From DASQHY01 sp035602605 (GTDB lineage: Bacteria; Acidobacteriota; Terriglobia; Acidiferrales; UBA7541): a DNA stretch of 21,566 nt. The stretch covers positions 1-21,566 of the forward strand of contig DATNLZ010000020.1 of assembly GCA_035602605.1 (NCBI GenBank). Reading direction: 5' to 3'. Below are positions 7,479 through 15,216 of this stretch, piece after piece. Position 1 is the first letter of the stretch, and the number at the start of each line of letters is the position of its first letter. Below the pieces are notes generated by a model. The model searched no databases. It was not told the origin of the DNA and was given only the letters and a program-made list of their open reading frames with translations. The position numbers and the translations under genes are program-made.

Positions 7479-8120
7479 ATGCAACCATTCTCAAGACATA
7501 CCGGACTTGTCGCGCCGATTGATCGCGTAAACGTCGACACCGATCAGATGGTGCCCAAGCAATTCCTAAAAGCCCTCACGCGCCAGGGCTTTGGACGAAT
7601 CCTGTTTTACGACTGGCGATATCTGCCCGGCGAAAAACCGAATCCCGATTTCGTTCTGAATTTTCCGCGTTATCGCGGAGCCTCGGTACTGCTGGCGCGC
7701 GCCAATTTCGGCTGCGGCTCCAGCCGTGAGCACGCCCCTTGGGGAATTCTCGACTACGGATTTCGCGTGATCATTGCGCCCAGCTACGCGGATATTTTCT
7801 ACAACAATTGCTTCAAGAACGGCATTTTGCCGGTCACCTTGCCGGAAGAGCAGGTCGAGGAGCTATTTCGCGGGACCGAAAAAGAAGAAGGCTACACGGT
7901 CACTGCGGATTTACCGAACCAGATGGTCAGCGATTTGCATGGATTGCGCTTTCCCTTCGAGATGAACCCCTTCCGCAAAGAAATTCTTCTCAAGGGCCTC
8001 GACGACATTGGGGTAAGCCTTCAAAACGAGCCGGCCATAACCGAATTCGAAAAACGCGCCCATCCCTCCGCAACGATGTTCGAGCCCGTCGACGTAAAGA
8101 TTTCCACTCCGGTTCCATAG
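7479..8120 (+). CDS. leuD: 3-isopropylmalate dehydratase small subunit
   Basis: Small swivelling subunit of isopropylmalate isomerase, 213 residues, the normal size of the long LeuD type. Markers: NVDTDQMVPKQFLK near the N-terminus, the substrate-specificity region YDWRYLPGE (about 44-52), and NFGCGSSREHAPWG (about 79-92). It forms an operon with leuC (46-nt gap, same strand). Only a short AGGAAAA-like site precedes the ATG. Downstream, a T-rich stretch (about 8139-8155) lies before the convergent EamA gene, without a clear hairpin. Confidence 0.96.
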   Translation: MQPFSRHTGLVAPIDRVNVDTDQMVPKQFLKALTRQGFGRILFYDWRYLPGEKPNPDFVLNFPRYRGASVLLARANFGCGSSREHAPWGILDYGFRVIIAPSYADIFYNNCFKNGILPVTLPEEQVEELFRGTEKEEGYTVTADLPNQMVSDLHGLRFPFEMNPFRKEILLKGLDDIGVSLQNEPAITEFEKRAHPSATMFEPVDVKISTPVP

Positions 8121-8192
8121 CGCATCGCCACATTGCTTGTGTTTTTTCTTTTTGCCGCATGAAATGAAATAAGGTGGATTGAGGGATTTCAA

Positions 8193-9158
8193 CTAAGCCG
8201 ATTCTGTTACCGGCCCCGGAGAATCCGCTGCAGCTTGCGAAGGACCCTTTAGTTCCGCGACTACAATTCCTAGCATCACAAGGCAAGCCCCCAAAAACGA
8301 TCTCGCGCCGAGTCTTTCATGCAGCACGATAAACGAAGTGAGTGCGGCAAAAACTGGTTCGAGGCTGAACAAGATAGCCGTGTGACTTGGTGAGGTATAT
8401 TTCTGCGCCCAAACCTGCACCGAAAACGCGACGGCTGTCGCAAACACGGCAGTAATCAGGATCGCCAACAGCAATTCCCTGCTGCTGTCGAGATGAAACC
8501 TCTCCCATCCTGTTGCAGCGAGGATCGGAAGCATCGCGAGATTCAGCAACGCGGTCATGGCAACCTGAACGAAACTCAGCGCTCCAACCGAATGGTTCTT
8601 GGTGTAACGACCCACAAGAATAATGTGCACTGCAAACAGCACCGCAGCGACCAGCGTAAGGAGATCACCGCGATTCAACCCACTGCCCGGGCCGACATTC
8701 GACGCCGCGTTCAGGCCGCTATGCAACGCATCGTTTCCCGCTTTCGGCACAGTGATGAAATAGAGTCCTGCTGCTGCTCCAATCGCACCAACCCAGATCC
8801 AAGGGTTCACTTTTCGTCTCCCAAACAGCGCCATCAGAACTGGAACCAGAACCACACTTGATCCAGTGATGAACCCCGATTTCGATGGCGTCGTCAGCAC
8901 CAATCCAAGAGTCTGAAACGCGTACCCGCCAAACATGAAGACGCCGATTTTTACGCCCGCCCAAACCTCCGCTGTCTTCAGGCTCGGAAACGCCTTCCAA
9001 TGGATTGCGGCCATTACCAGAGTCGCGAGTGCGAATCGAGCAGCCATGAAGGAAAATGGGGAAGCATGGGTAAGCGCGCCTTTGACCACAACAAAAGTTG
9101 CTCCCCAAAGCAGCGAGCAAAACGCAAGCGACAAGTCGGCTTTCAGTCTCTGGTTCAT
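8193..9158 (-). CDS. EamA/DMT-superfamily transporter
   Basis: A 321-residue integral membrane protein with about ten hydrophobic helices in two EamA repeats. The first begins SLLWGATFVVVKGAL and the second has the closing pattern LFSLEPVFAALTSFIVLHERL, the standard signature of drug/metabolite exporters of the RhaT/YdcZ group. Substrate cannot be told from sequence; relatives export amino acids or related metabolites. It starts 31 nt after the amidohydrolase stop on the same strand, so it is likely the last gene of an M20 peptidase-amidohydrolase-EamA operon. A TTG three codons upstream (9167) is possible, but the ATG at 9158 fits the family start. No strong Shine-Dalgarno is visible. Confidence 0.9.
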   Translation of the reverse strand: MNQRLKADLSLAFCSLLWGATFVVVKGALTHASPFSFMAARFALATLVMAAIHWKAFPSLKTAEVWAGVKIGVFMFGGYAFQTLGLVLTTPSKSGFITGSSVVLVPVLMALFGRRKVNPWIWVGAIGAAAGLYFITVPKAGNDALHSGLNAASNVGPGSGLNRGDLLTLVAAVLFAVHIILVGRYTKNHSVGALSFVQVAMTALLNLAMLPILAATGWERFHLDSSRELLLAILITAVFATAVAFSVQVWAQKYTSPSHTAILFSLEPVFAALTSFIVLHERLGARSFLGACLVMLGIVVAELKGPSQAAADSPGPVTESA

Positions 9159-9189
9159 AGGCAACAACGTGGCGCGCGGAATCGCTGGA

Positions 9190-10944
9190 TTATTTTGCCT
9201 GGTAGACCGTGTGGCCGCCGACGATAGTCCGCAGCACAGTGGTCTTGACGATTTCGGAGGGCTTCACTTGGGTTACGTCGGTGGAAAGCACAATGATATC
9301 CGCATATTGACGAGGACTAATCTGCCCTTTATTCCCTTCCTCGAATTCTCCGTAAGCTGAGCCCGCGGTATACGCGCGAATGCAGTCGTCCATGGATATT
9401 TTTTCTTGCGGCTGCCATCCGCCAGATGGGCCACCATCGGGCAGCTCGCGCGTCACACACGCATAAAGTCCGCGGAAGGGGTTGATGGGCTCAACCGGAT
9501 AATCGGTGCCGAACGCAAGACGTACTCCCTGTCTCCGGAACGTAGCCCACGCATAAGCGCCCTTAGCTCGCTCGGGACCGATGCGCTGCTCGGCCCAGCG
9601 CATATCGCTCGTCTCATGAGAGGGCTGCATTGAGGCCATCACGTCAAGCTGGGCAAACCGGGCAAAATCCTCCGGGGCAACCACTTGTGCGTGTTCGATG
9701 CGATCGCGACGCACGCGCCGGCCATTCGCAGCAAGCGCGGCAGCAAACGCATCGAGCGAAATGCGGTTGGCGCGATCTCCGATGGCATGAAAATTTAATT
9801 GAAAGCCGGCGCGATCGCGCTCAATGGTCATTTGCTTCAATGTCTCAGGGTCGATGGTCAAGATGCCGCTCGTGGAAGAATCGTCGGAGTACGGAGCGAG
9901 CATGGCAGCGGTACGAGAACCGAGGGCGCCATCGGTCACCATTTTCAGCGCCCCGATTTTGAGCCAGGGATCGGTGGTGCCGCCATCTCGGCGCATCGTT
10001 TCCAATTGCTCGAGTGGTGCACGGAATGGCAGCCATTCGGTGATCCGCGCGGTCAATTTTCCTTCGCGCTTGATTTGCTGGTAGACGAGGAAGTCCTGCC
10101 ATTCGGAATTATCCTGAAGCGAGGTGACTCCAAACTGCGCAGCATCGGCGAGAGCAAGGACAATACCGTGGTAACGCTGCTCCTTCGAGGGAGGTGGCAC
10201 CTTAGCGCGAATCAAGCCCAGCGCTGCGCCTTCTTTTAGCATCCCCGTGGGCTCGCCGGAAGCGTCACGTTCAATTTCGCCGCCTGCAGGATTCGGCGTC
10301 AGCAGCGTGATTCCGGCCAGCTCGAGTGCGCGCGAATTCGCAACCGCCACATGACCGGAGATGTGACTAAATATCATTGGCCGGTCTTTCGACACGGCAT
10401 CAAGCTGCTGGCGAGTCGGAAACTTTTTGGCGGGCCATAGCGTGTGGTCCCAGCCTTGCCCTACAATCCATTCGCCGGGCTTGGTCTGCGCGACGCGTGA
10501 GCGAATACGTTCCTGCATTTCCGCAACGGAACGCGCTCCATTCAATTGGACTTCCAGTTTGCCCTGCCCAGCGCTGCCAAGGTGAACATGCGCATCGTTG
10601 AATCCGGGCATGGCAAACTGCCCACCCAGATCAATCATTTCTGTTTTTGAACCCTTCCGTTTCTGTATCTCGGCGTCAGAGCCAACCGCGATGATTTGTT
10701 CTCCGCGAATCGCAACGGCCTCGGCACGAGGATGCGCCACATCTCCGGTATAAATGTTCCCGTGCAAAAGCAGAAGCGTCGCTGGTTCACCGCTAGGACC
10801 GGTTGTTGAGGCTGGGCTGCCGCTGATCAGGAGCGTTCCGCACAGAAACGTTGCCGCTGCAACGAAAACTATGTGGCCTCCAATAGTTCCGCCGAGCCAT
10901 TGTATTGTTGGGCTGATGGCTAGAGTTATTTTCGTTGAAGTCAT
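9190..10944 (-). CDS. YtcJ-type metal-dependent amidohydrolase, exported or anchored
   Basis: A 584-residue amidohydrolase of the superfamily-3 / YtcJ group. A hydrophobic segment at about 22-42 precedes the enzyme, so it is probably exported or membrane-anchored; the Cys35 context lacks a proper lipobox. The metal motif HVH (His119, His121) is in PGFNDAHVHL, with HAIGDRAN and FGTDYPV further on, as in this group. Relatives hydrolyse N-substituted formamides and other amides, but substrates are mostly unknown. Its start overlaps or abuts the M20 gene: the ATG at 10944 is two nt after that gene's stop, while a TTG at 10950 would overlap the stop codon. Either way translational coupling is likely. 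Confidence 0.9.
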   Translation of the reverse strand: MTSTKITLAISPTIQWLGGTIGGHIVFVAAATFLCGTLLISGSPASTTGPSGEPATLLLLHGNIYTGDVAHPRAEAVAIRGEQIIAVGSDAEIQKRKGSKTEMIDLGGQFAMPGFNDAHVHLGSAGQGKLEVQLNGARSVAEMQERIRSRVAQTKPGEWIVGQGWDHTLWPAKKFPTRQQLDAVSKDRPMIFSHISGHVAVANSRALELAGITLLTPNPAGGEIERDASGEPTGMLKEGAALGLIRAKVPPPSKEQRYHGIVLALADAAQFGVTSLQDNSEWQDFLVYQQIKREGKLTARITEWLPFRAPLEQLETMRRDGGTTDPWLKIGALKMVTDGALGSRTAAMLAPYSDDSSTSGILTIDPETLKQMTIERDRAGFQLNFHAIGDRANRISLDAFAAALAANGRRVRRDRIEHAQVVAPEDFARFAQLDVMASMQPSHETSDMRWAEQRIGPERAKGAYAWATFRRQGVRLAFGTDYPVEPINPFRGLYACVTRELPDGGPSGGWQPQEKISMDDCIRAYTAGSAYGEFEEGNKGQISPRQYADIIVLSTDVTQVKPSEIVKTTVLRTIVGGHTVYQAK

Positions 10945-10946
10945 TT

Positions 10947-12296
10947 TCAATGCGCGTCCGCTGGAGACATTCCCGCCACGGCGAGCAGCGTCAAAAGCAC
11001 GCGCTTTAGACCCATGAGGCGGTCAGTGGGGTCATACCATTCCTTGAGCGAGTGTGCGCCGCCAGATGCGCCTCCGGCACCGATCGAAATCGCATCAATG
11101 CCGATGGAAATGGGGATGTTGGCGTCGGTTGAGGAGCGCTCCAGCCGCGAGCTGTTTCCGAGAAACGTATCCGCATTGCGCACGGCGGCCAGCAAATTCG
11201 AGTTGGCAGCCAACTCACCGCCCGGGCGTACTCCAAGAACGTGAACCCCCATTTCCAGTTGCGAGCCGCTAGAATTGAAGCTCCCACGCTCGCGAGTCGC
11301 CGCCATCTCTTCGTCTACCCCCGCTTTCATGGACTCGCGCAGGTGCGTCTCAAGACGTTCGAGCTCCTGTTCTTGCTCAGAGCGCAGGTCCACGCGAATG
11401 CTGGCGCGAAACGGAATCGAGTTCACCGATGTGCCACCTTCAATCTGACCGATGTTGAAAGTGGTCCGCGGAGAGTCCGGAACGCGCATTTTCAGGAATC
11501 GTGTGATGCCGCGGGCAACAGCGTTGATCGGATTGGGAAGGCCGAAATCGGACCAGCTATGGCCACCCGGACCATTCACGACTATTTCGATACGCCGCGA
11601 GCCGAGCGCCATGGTCGTGATGTAATCCGTGCCGGAACCGTCGAGCGCGATGACATATTTCAATCTGTCCTTATATTCGTCGACGAGGGCACGCATGCCG
11701 CGCAGATTTCCTTCGCCTTCTTCGCCGACGTTGGCCACGAAGAGAATCGTTCGCGCGGGCTTGAGGTTGGCTTCGTGGAAGCCGCGGGCAATGGCCACGA
11801 GCGTGGCAAGTCCCGTACCGTTATCGGAGATGCCCGGTGCGAGCATGCGGGCTCCCTCTTTGCGAACATGCACATCGGTTCCCGCGGGGAAAACTGTATC
11901 GAGATGCGCGGCCAGGACTACAATCTGGTTCTCTTGCGAGCCCGGCAGCTCGCCGATAACATTTCCTGCGCGATCGGTGGACACCCGCAACGCGTAAGAC
12001 GATAGGATCTTTTGCACGTAAGCGGCGCGCTCCGATTCATGGAACGGCGGCGCGGGAATAGCGGTGATGCGAGCCTGCTCGGCGTTGATCCAATCTGTGT
12101 TTCGGCTTAACCACTCAAGGGCTCGCGCCACGTGAGGGTCGCGCGAGATCTGCATCGCCGAGCTAATTTGCTCAGCTGGCCGGGCGTGCACCGGGCGCGT
12201 CGTAAGAGGCACCATCACCAACAGGATACAATACAGGAGTCGGGGAATCACGGAGTTGATAGTAACAGTTGCGTGTTGATCTGAGGGCCGTACCAT
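10947..12296 (-). CDS. Exported M20-family metallopeptidase
   Basis: A 449-residue zinc peptidase of the M20/ArgE/CPG2 type, releasing amino acids from peptides or N-acyl amino acids. The N-terminus has a hydrophobic core (about 20-31) and a plausible signal-peptidase site after Ala38 (VHA), so it is exported. Metal ligands are in place: His131 and Asp133 in AHLDT, Asp158 in SDNGTG, the Glu192-Glu193 pair in GEEGEG, and Asp219. His246 in GGHSW starts the lid/dimerisation domain. The ATG at 12296 gives a long n-region; a GTG at 12251 would give a more classical signal peptide, but neither has a strong ribosome site. It is first in a tight operon with the amidohydrolase, suggesting peptide or amide scavenging at the cell surface. 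Confidence 0.9.
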   Translation of the reverse strand: MVRPSDQHATVTINSVIPRLLYCILLVMVPLTTRPVHARPAEQISSAMQISRDPHVARALEWLSRNTDWINAEQARITAIPAPPFHESERAAYVQKILSSYALRVSTDRAGNVIGELPGSQENQIVVLAAHLDTVFPAGTDVHVRKEGARMLAPGISDNGTGLATLVAIARGFHEANLKPARTILFVANVGEEGEGNLRGMRALVDEYKDRLKYVIALDGSGTDYITTMALGSRRIEIVVNGPGGHSWSDFGLPNPINAVARGITRFLKMRVPDSPRTTFNIGQIEGGTSVNSIPFRASIRVDLRSEQEQELERLETHLRESMKAGVDEEMAATRERGSFNSSGSQLEMGVHVLGVRPGGELAANSNLLAAVRNADTFLGNSSRLERSSTDANIPISIGIDAISIGAGGASGGAHSLKEWYDPTDRLMGLKRVLLTLLAVAGMSPADAH

Positions 12297-12359
12297 GGGT
12301 CGACTCGAAGAGAGATTTATCGATCACCAAAAGCGCGAGCGATGCAACCGCGGTTTCTG

Positions 12360-12455
12360 GACTGCGGTGTGCGACGTGCCGCCGCGCGCACGGAAACCAA
12401 CAGCTTCGCGCACGTGCACTCGGAATGACAGCGGAACCGCACGCCGCCCGCAGTC
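12360..12455. repeat. Long imperfect hairpin / dispersed-repeat remnant
   Basis: GACTGCGG (12360-12367) is inversely repeated as CCGCAGTC (12448-12455), closing an approximately 96-nt GC-rich palindromic region in the 254-nt gap between the LeuA-like and M20 genes. Inside it, CTCGGAATGACAG (12419-12431) resembles the reverse complement of the TGTCATTCCGAG core that I recall from intergenic repeats in Acidobacteria-like genomes. A related core, GCTCGGAGTGACAC, occurs at 14359-14372. It could serve as a terminator or mRNA-stabilising hairpin. Confidence 0.4.
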
Positions 12456-12550
12456 TTTGATATCCACTGAAGTACCGGCGCGACAGTCTGTAATAAAGGG
12501 CATTTCGCGTCAACGAAAAAGCAATTGGGGAAACAGCCGGTAGAAGTAAA

Positions 12551-13804
12551 TCAATTCGCGGTGGGTGCGCGGCACAGAGCGAGAATCTCAGCTTCGCCAA
12601 GGATATGAGTGGATCGCTTAGCGGCGCCATAAATCCGGGCGACAAGTTCATCGGTTGCCGGGATCTTCCTCTTCTCGAGCCAGTAAATTACGTTTGATTT
12701 GCCGCTCATCGGTCCGATTTCAATTACCTGGTCGAGGCCGAACAGGTGTGAAGGAACGCCGCTGTAAACAGCATCTACCAACGCTGCGTCGTTTTTCTTG
12801 TAAGCCTTGATGAGTGCGGCCGCATGCACGCCCGTGGCGGTGCGAAACGCGTCACGACCGACAACGGGATAATTCGGCGGGATCGTAGTGTGGGTGGCAG
12901 CGGCAACTGTATCGCAATATTCTTTGAGGCGCGACAAGTCTCGCTCAATCACGCCAAGCAAGCGCAAATTCACAAGCATCAGCTCCATGGGAGTGTTGCC
13001 GACGCGTTCACCGAGTGAATTGGCTGCAGCGTGGACCTGGTCGGCTCCCGCGGCGATGGCCGCGAGAGAATTGGCGATGGCCAGACCCCGGTCGCAGTGC
13101 CCGTGCCAATCGATGCGAATCTGCGAACCCGACGGCCGGGCAATTTCTTCGCGCGCAAATTTCACAAGATTGTAGGCGCCCTGAGGAGTGGCGTGGCCGA
13201 CGGTATCGCAAAGCACAATTGCACGAGCGCCGGCGCGGATGGCCGTGGTGTAAAGACTTTTCACTGTGCCGGCATCGGTGCGAATGGTGTCTTCGGTGAC
13301 GTACATGCAGGGCAAGCCATGGGAAACTGCGAAGCTAACCGCTTTTTCGGTGGTGCGCTGGAGATGATCAACGCTCCAATCTTCCACCAAGCGCCGAATC
13401 GGGCTCGAGCCCAGGAAGGTGGCGGCCTCGATGGCGATCCCCGCGCGCTGAGAAATTTCGGCGATTGGCCGGATATCATTTTCGTGAGTGCGCGCCGCGC
13501 AATTGGGGCGAATTTTCATTTTCGCACGAACAATTTCACGCGCCAGCGCCTCCACATCTGCGGCAGCCCGCTCGCCGGCCCCAGGCAATCCAATGTTTAC
13601 GCTGTCAATCCCAAGGGCCTCCATCAAGTGGAGTATCTCGATTTTTTCCTGGATCGTGGGGTTGTGAACCGAGGGGCTTTGTAAACCGTCGCGTAGCGTC
13701 TCGTCATCCAGCATCACACGAGTTCCGGGAGGAAGCGACGGTCCGCTCGCGGTATTCCAGTCGTAAATCAAATCGCCATTCTGCATCATCGCCATGAATC
13801 CCAT
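12551..13804 (-). CDS. LeuA-like alpha-isopropylmalate/homocitrate synthase family enzyme
   Basis: DRE-TIM metallolyase of the isopropylmalate/homocitrate/citramalate synthase family, 417 residues from the ATG at 13804. It condenses an alpha-ketoacid with acetyl-CoA in the known members. Visible motifs: LDDETLRDGLQSP (about 32-44, catalytic Arg38-Asp39), CDTVGHATP (about 199-207), the metal-binding His234-Gly-His236, and GERVGNTPME (about 265-274). The usual Asn after the second His is Cys237 (HGHCDRG). No C-terminal LeuA regulatory domain is present, so leucine feedback of the classical type is unlikely. leuC and leuD are 5 kb away on the other strand. The open frame extends to a TTG at 13828 directly after the previous stop; several ATGs (13804, 13795, 13789) are possible. 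The acceptor ketoacid is not determinable. Confidence 0.85.
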   Translation of the reverse strand: MGFMAMMQNGDLIYDWNTASGPSLPPGTRVMLDDETLRDGLQSPSVHNPTIQEKIEILHLMEALGIDSVNIGLPGAGERAAADVEALAREIVRAKMKIRPNCAARTHENDIRPIAEISQRAGIAIEAATFLGSSPIRRLVEDWSVDHLQRTTEKAVSFAVSHGLPCMYVTEDTIRTDAGTVKSLYTTAIRAGARAIVLCDTVGHATPQGAYNLVKFAREEIARPSGSQIRIDWHGHCDRGLAIANSLAAIAAGADQVHAAANSLGERVGNTPMELMLVNLRLLGVIERDLSRLKEYCDTVAAATHTTIPPNYPVVGRDAFRTATGVHAAALIKAYKKNDAALVDAVYSGVPSHLFGLDQVIEIGPMSGKSNVIYWLEKRKIPATDELVARIYGAAKRSTHILGEAEILALCRAPTAN

Positions 13805-13828
13805 TTTTTCGAAAGCAAAACGCCCCAA

Positions 13829-14158
13829 CTAGAACCGATTTGTATAGCTGTGAGGCAACTCCGACAAATCGGGTTTGTATAACGTTTTGCAAAATTCGCA
13901 GCGATAAATTTCCGCCTTCTTGCCGATGAGCGCCTCAACATCTTTTGGATAATCGTACCAGCGCTTTAAGTGTCCCCCGCAGAGTTTGCCCTTCTCATCT
14001 TTTTCATCACAAGCACGTTGTTTTGGCTTACGAGTCTTGATTTTGTGCTTGGCCTCCGGCGGCGCCGGCGCCGCTGTGGTCCCGGGCGTAGTTGCGGCTG
14101 AGGGCGCAGCTGCGGGGGTGGATGAAGGTGCCGGTGTCGTCGCTGCTTCTTCCGCCAT
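13829..14158 (-). CDS. Small zinc-ribbon-like hypothetical protein
   Basis: A 109-residue protein of unknown function. Residues 1-36 are low-complexity Ala/Pro/Thr/Ser. From 37 on it is basic and carries four cysteines, Cys50-x9-Cys60 and Cys87-x2-Cys90 (YRCEFCKTLY), arranged like a zinc ribbon. No signal peptide or membrane segment. An AGGAG site just upstream supports the ATG at 14158. It sits between truA and the LeuA-like gene, whose reading frame opens immediately after its TAG stop, so the two may be coupled. The disordered-tail-plus-ribbon design suggests nucleic-acid or protein binding, but no function should be assumed. I associate the type with Acidobacteriota from memory only. Confidence 0.78.
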   Translation of the reverse strand: MAEEAATTPAPSSTPAAAPSAATTPGTTAAPAPPEAKHKIKTRKPKQRACDEKDEKGKLCGGHLKRWYDYPKDVEALIGKKAEIYRCEFCKTLYKPDLSELPHSYTNRF

Positions 14159-14379
14159 GGAGCTCCTTTTCTTCTAAGGGAATTGAATTTGATTCTACCC
14201 GCTTACGGGGATAGGCGTCCACGGCTGTGCTGCGAAAACTGAACGCGGAGAGAGTTCCGCAGGTTGGGATTTGCCGGTCGCAACCGAACAGAATTCCTCG
14301 ACTACCGAATACGACATGCGCTTCGCGCATAAAACACCGAACGGCGTGGCGTCTCGTCGCTCGGAGTGACACCCTGGTT
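14159..14379. other. Intergenic gap with dispersed-repeat fragment
   Basis: These 221 nt between truA and the zinc-ribbon gene contain no credible gene. GCTCGGAGTGACAC (14359-14372) resembles the core at 12419-12431. ATGCGCTTCGCGCAT (about 14315-14329) is an inverted repeat around a three-nt loop. Open frames crossing the gap are shadows lacking family features. Confidence 0.4.
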
Positions 14380-15171
14380 TCAACGCGGCTGACTCGAGCG
14401 AGGGCGTGTCTGCTCGGCATATTCCACCGAAACCATGCACAATCCTTGTGGCGGCGCGGTTTGGCCGGACTGAGGAAGATCGCCGAGCTCATAAAGCCGC
14501 GAGATCTCCGCTGGTTGCAGTCTCCCGCGTCCCACGTCGAGCAAGGTGCCAACCATTTTTCGCACCATAAAGCGCAAGAAGGATCGGCCGCGCACTTCAA
14601 ATCGCAGTTCTTGCCCGTCCATCGATTGCACAATGCCGGCGCTGAAAATTTCGCGCACCGTAGTGCGCTCACGATCCTCTTCGTCTGAGCCGCTCGAAGC
14701 AGCGAACCAGCCAAAGTCATGGGTCCCAACAAATTGTTGCGCAGCCTCGCGCATTGCCGCCTCGTCGAGCGGATAGGGATACGCCAGCACATATCTCCAT
14801 TCAAACGGGGGTACGACCGGCGCGCGATAGATTCGGTACCGATAGGTTTTTGCGATGGCGCACCATCGCGAGTGGAAATCCGACCCGACCTCTTCAGCCG
14901 TCACTACACGAATGTCTTGCGCGATCAAGGCATTGCAAGCGCGCTGAAATTCTGCAGCGGTCATTTGCGATTGAGTCTTAAAGTTGGCCACTTGCCCAAG
15001 TGCGTGTACACCCGCGTCGGTGCGCCCAGCCCCGTGCACGATGATATGCTCCTGTGTCAGCTTGCTTAAGATGTCGGTCAAGGCGCCCTGAATCGTGCCC
15101 TGGCCGGGCTGAATCTGCCAACCGTGGAAGTCGGTGCCATCGTAAGCAATGGTAAATTTAATGTTGCGCAT
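14380..15171 (-). CDS. truA: tRNA pseudouridine synthase A
   Basis: Converts uridines 38-40 in the anticodon stem-loop of tRNAs to pseudouridine; cytoplasmic. It is 263 residues, the normal TruA length. The N-terminus IAYDGTDFHGWQ is diagnostic, and the catalytic Asp52 lies in GAGRTDAGVHA. The second half carries RSFLRFMVRKMVG (about 207-219) and a QSGQTAPPQGL-like C-terminal motif (about 234-244), both family markers. It starts 45 nt after pyrE on the same strand and is probably co-transcribed. No strong Shine-Dalgarno precedes the ATG at 15171, but the N-terminal homology fixes that start. Confidence 0.96.
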   Translation of the reverse strand: MRNIKFTIAYDGTDFHGWQIQPGQGTIQGALTDILSKLTQEHIIVHGAGRTDAGVHALGQVANFKTQSQMTAAEFQRACNALIAQDIRVVTAEEVGSDFHSRWCAIAKTYRYRIYRAPVVPPFEWRYVLAYPYPLDEAAMREAAQQFVGTHDFGWFAASSGSDEEDRERTTVREIFSAGIVQSMDGQELRFEVRGRSFLRFMVRKMVGTLLDVGRGRLQPAEISRLYELGDLPQSGQTAPPQGLCMVSVEYAEQTRPRSSQPR

Positions 15172-15216
15172 ACGCTGCCGGAATTATCGGGTGGGATACT
15201 GCACAGCGCAAACGAA

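Noticed and set aside
11241..12005. 254-codon plus-strand open frame inside the M20 peptidase gene
   Set aside because: Antisense shadow; no recognisable domain, while the minus-strand frame carries the full M20 metal site.
12172..12651. 159-codon minus-strand frame spanning the gap between the LeuA-like and M20 genes
   Set aside because: Overlaps both real genes in another frame, contains the palindromic repeat region, and shows no domain or ribosome site.
13031..13684. 217-codon plus-strand open frame inside the LeuA-like gene
   Set aside because: Antisense shadow with no family motifs; the opposite strand encodes a complete synthase.
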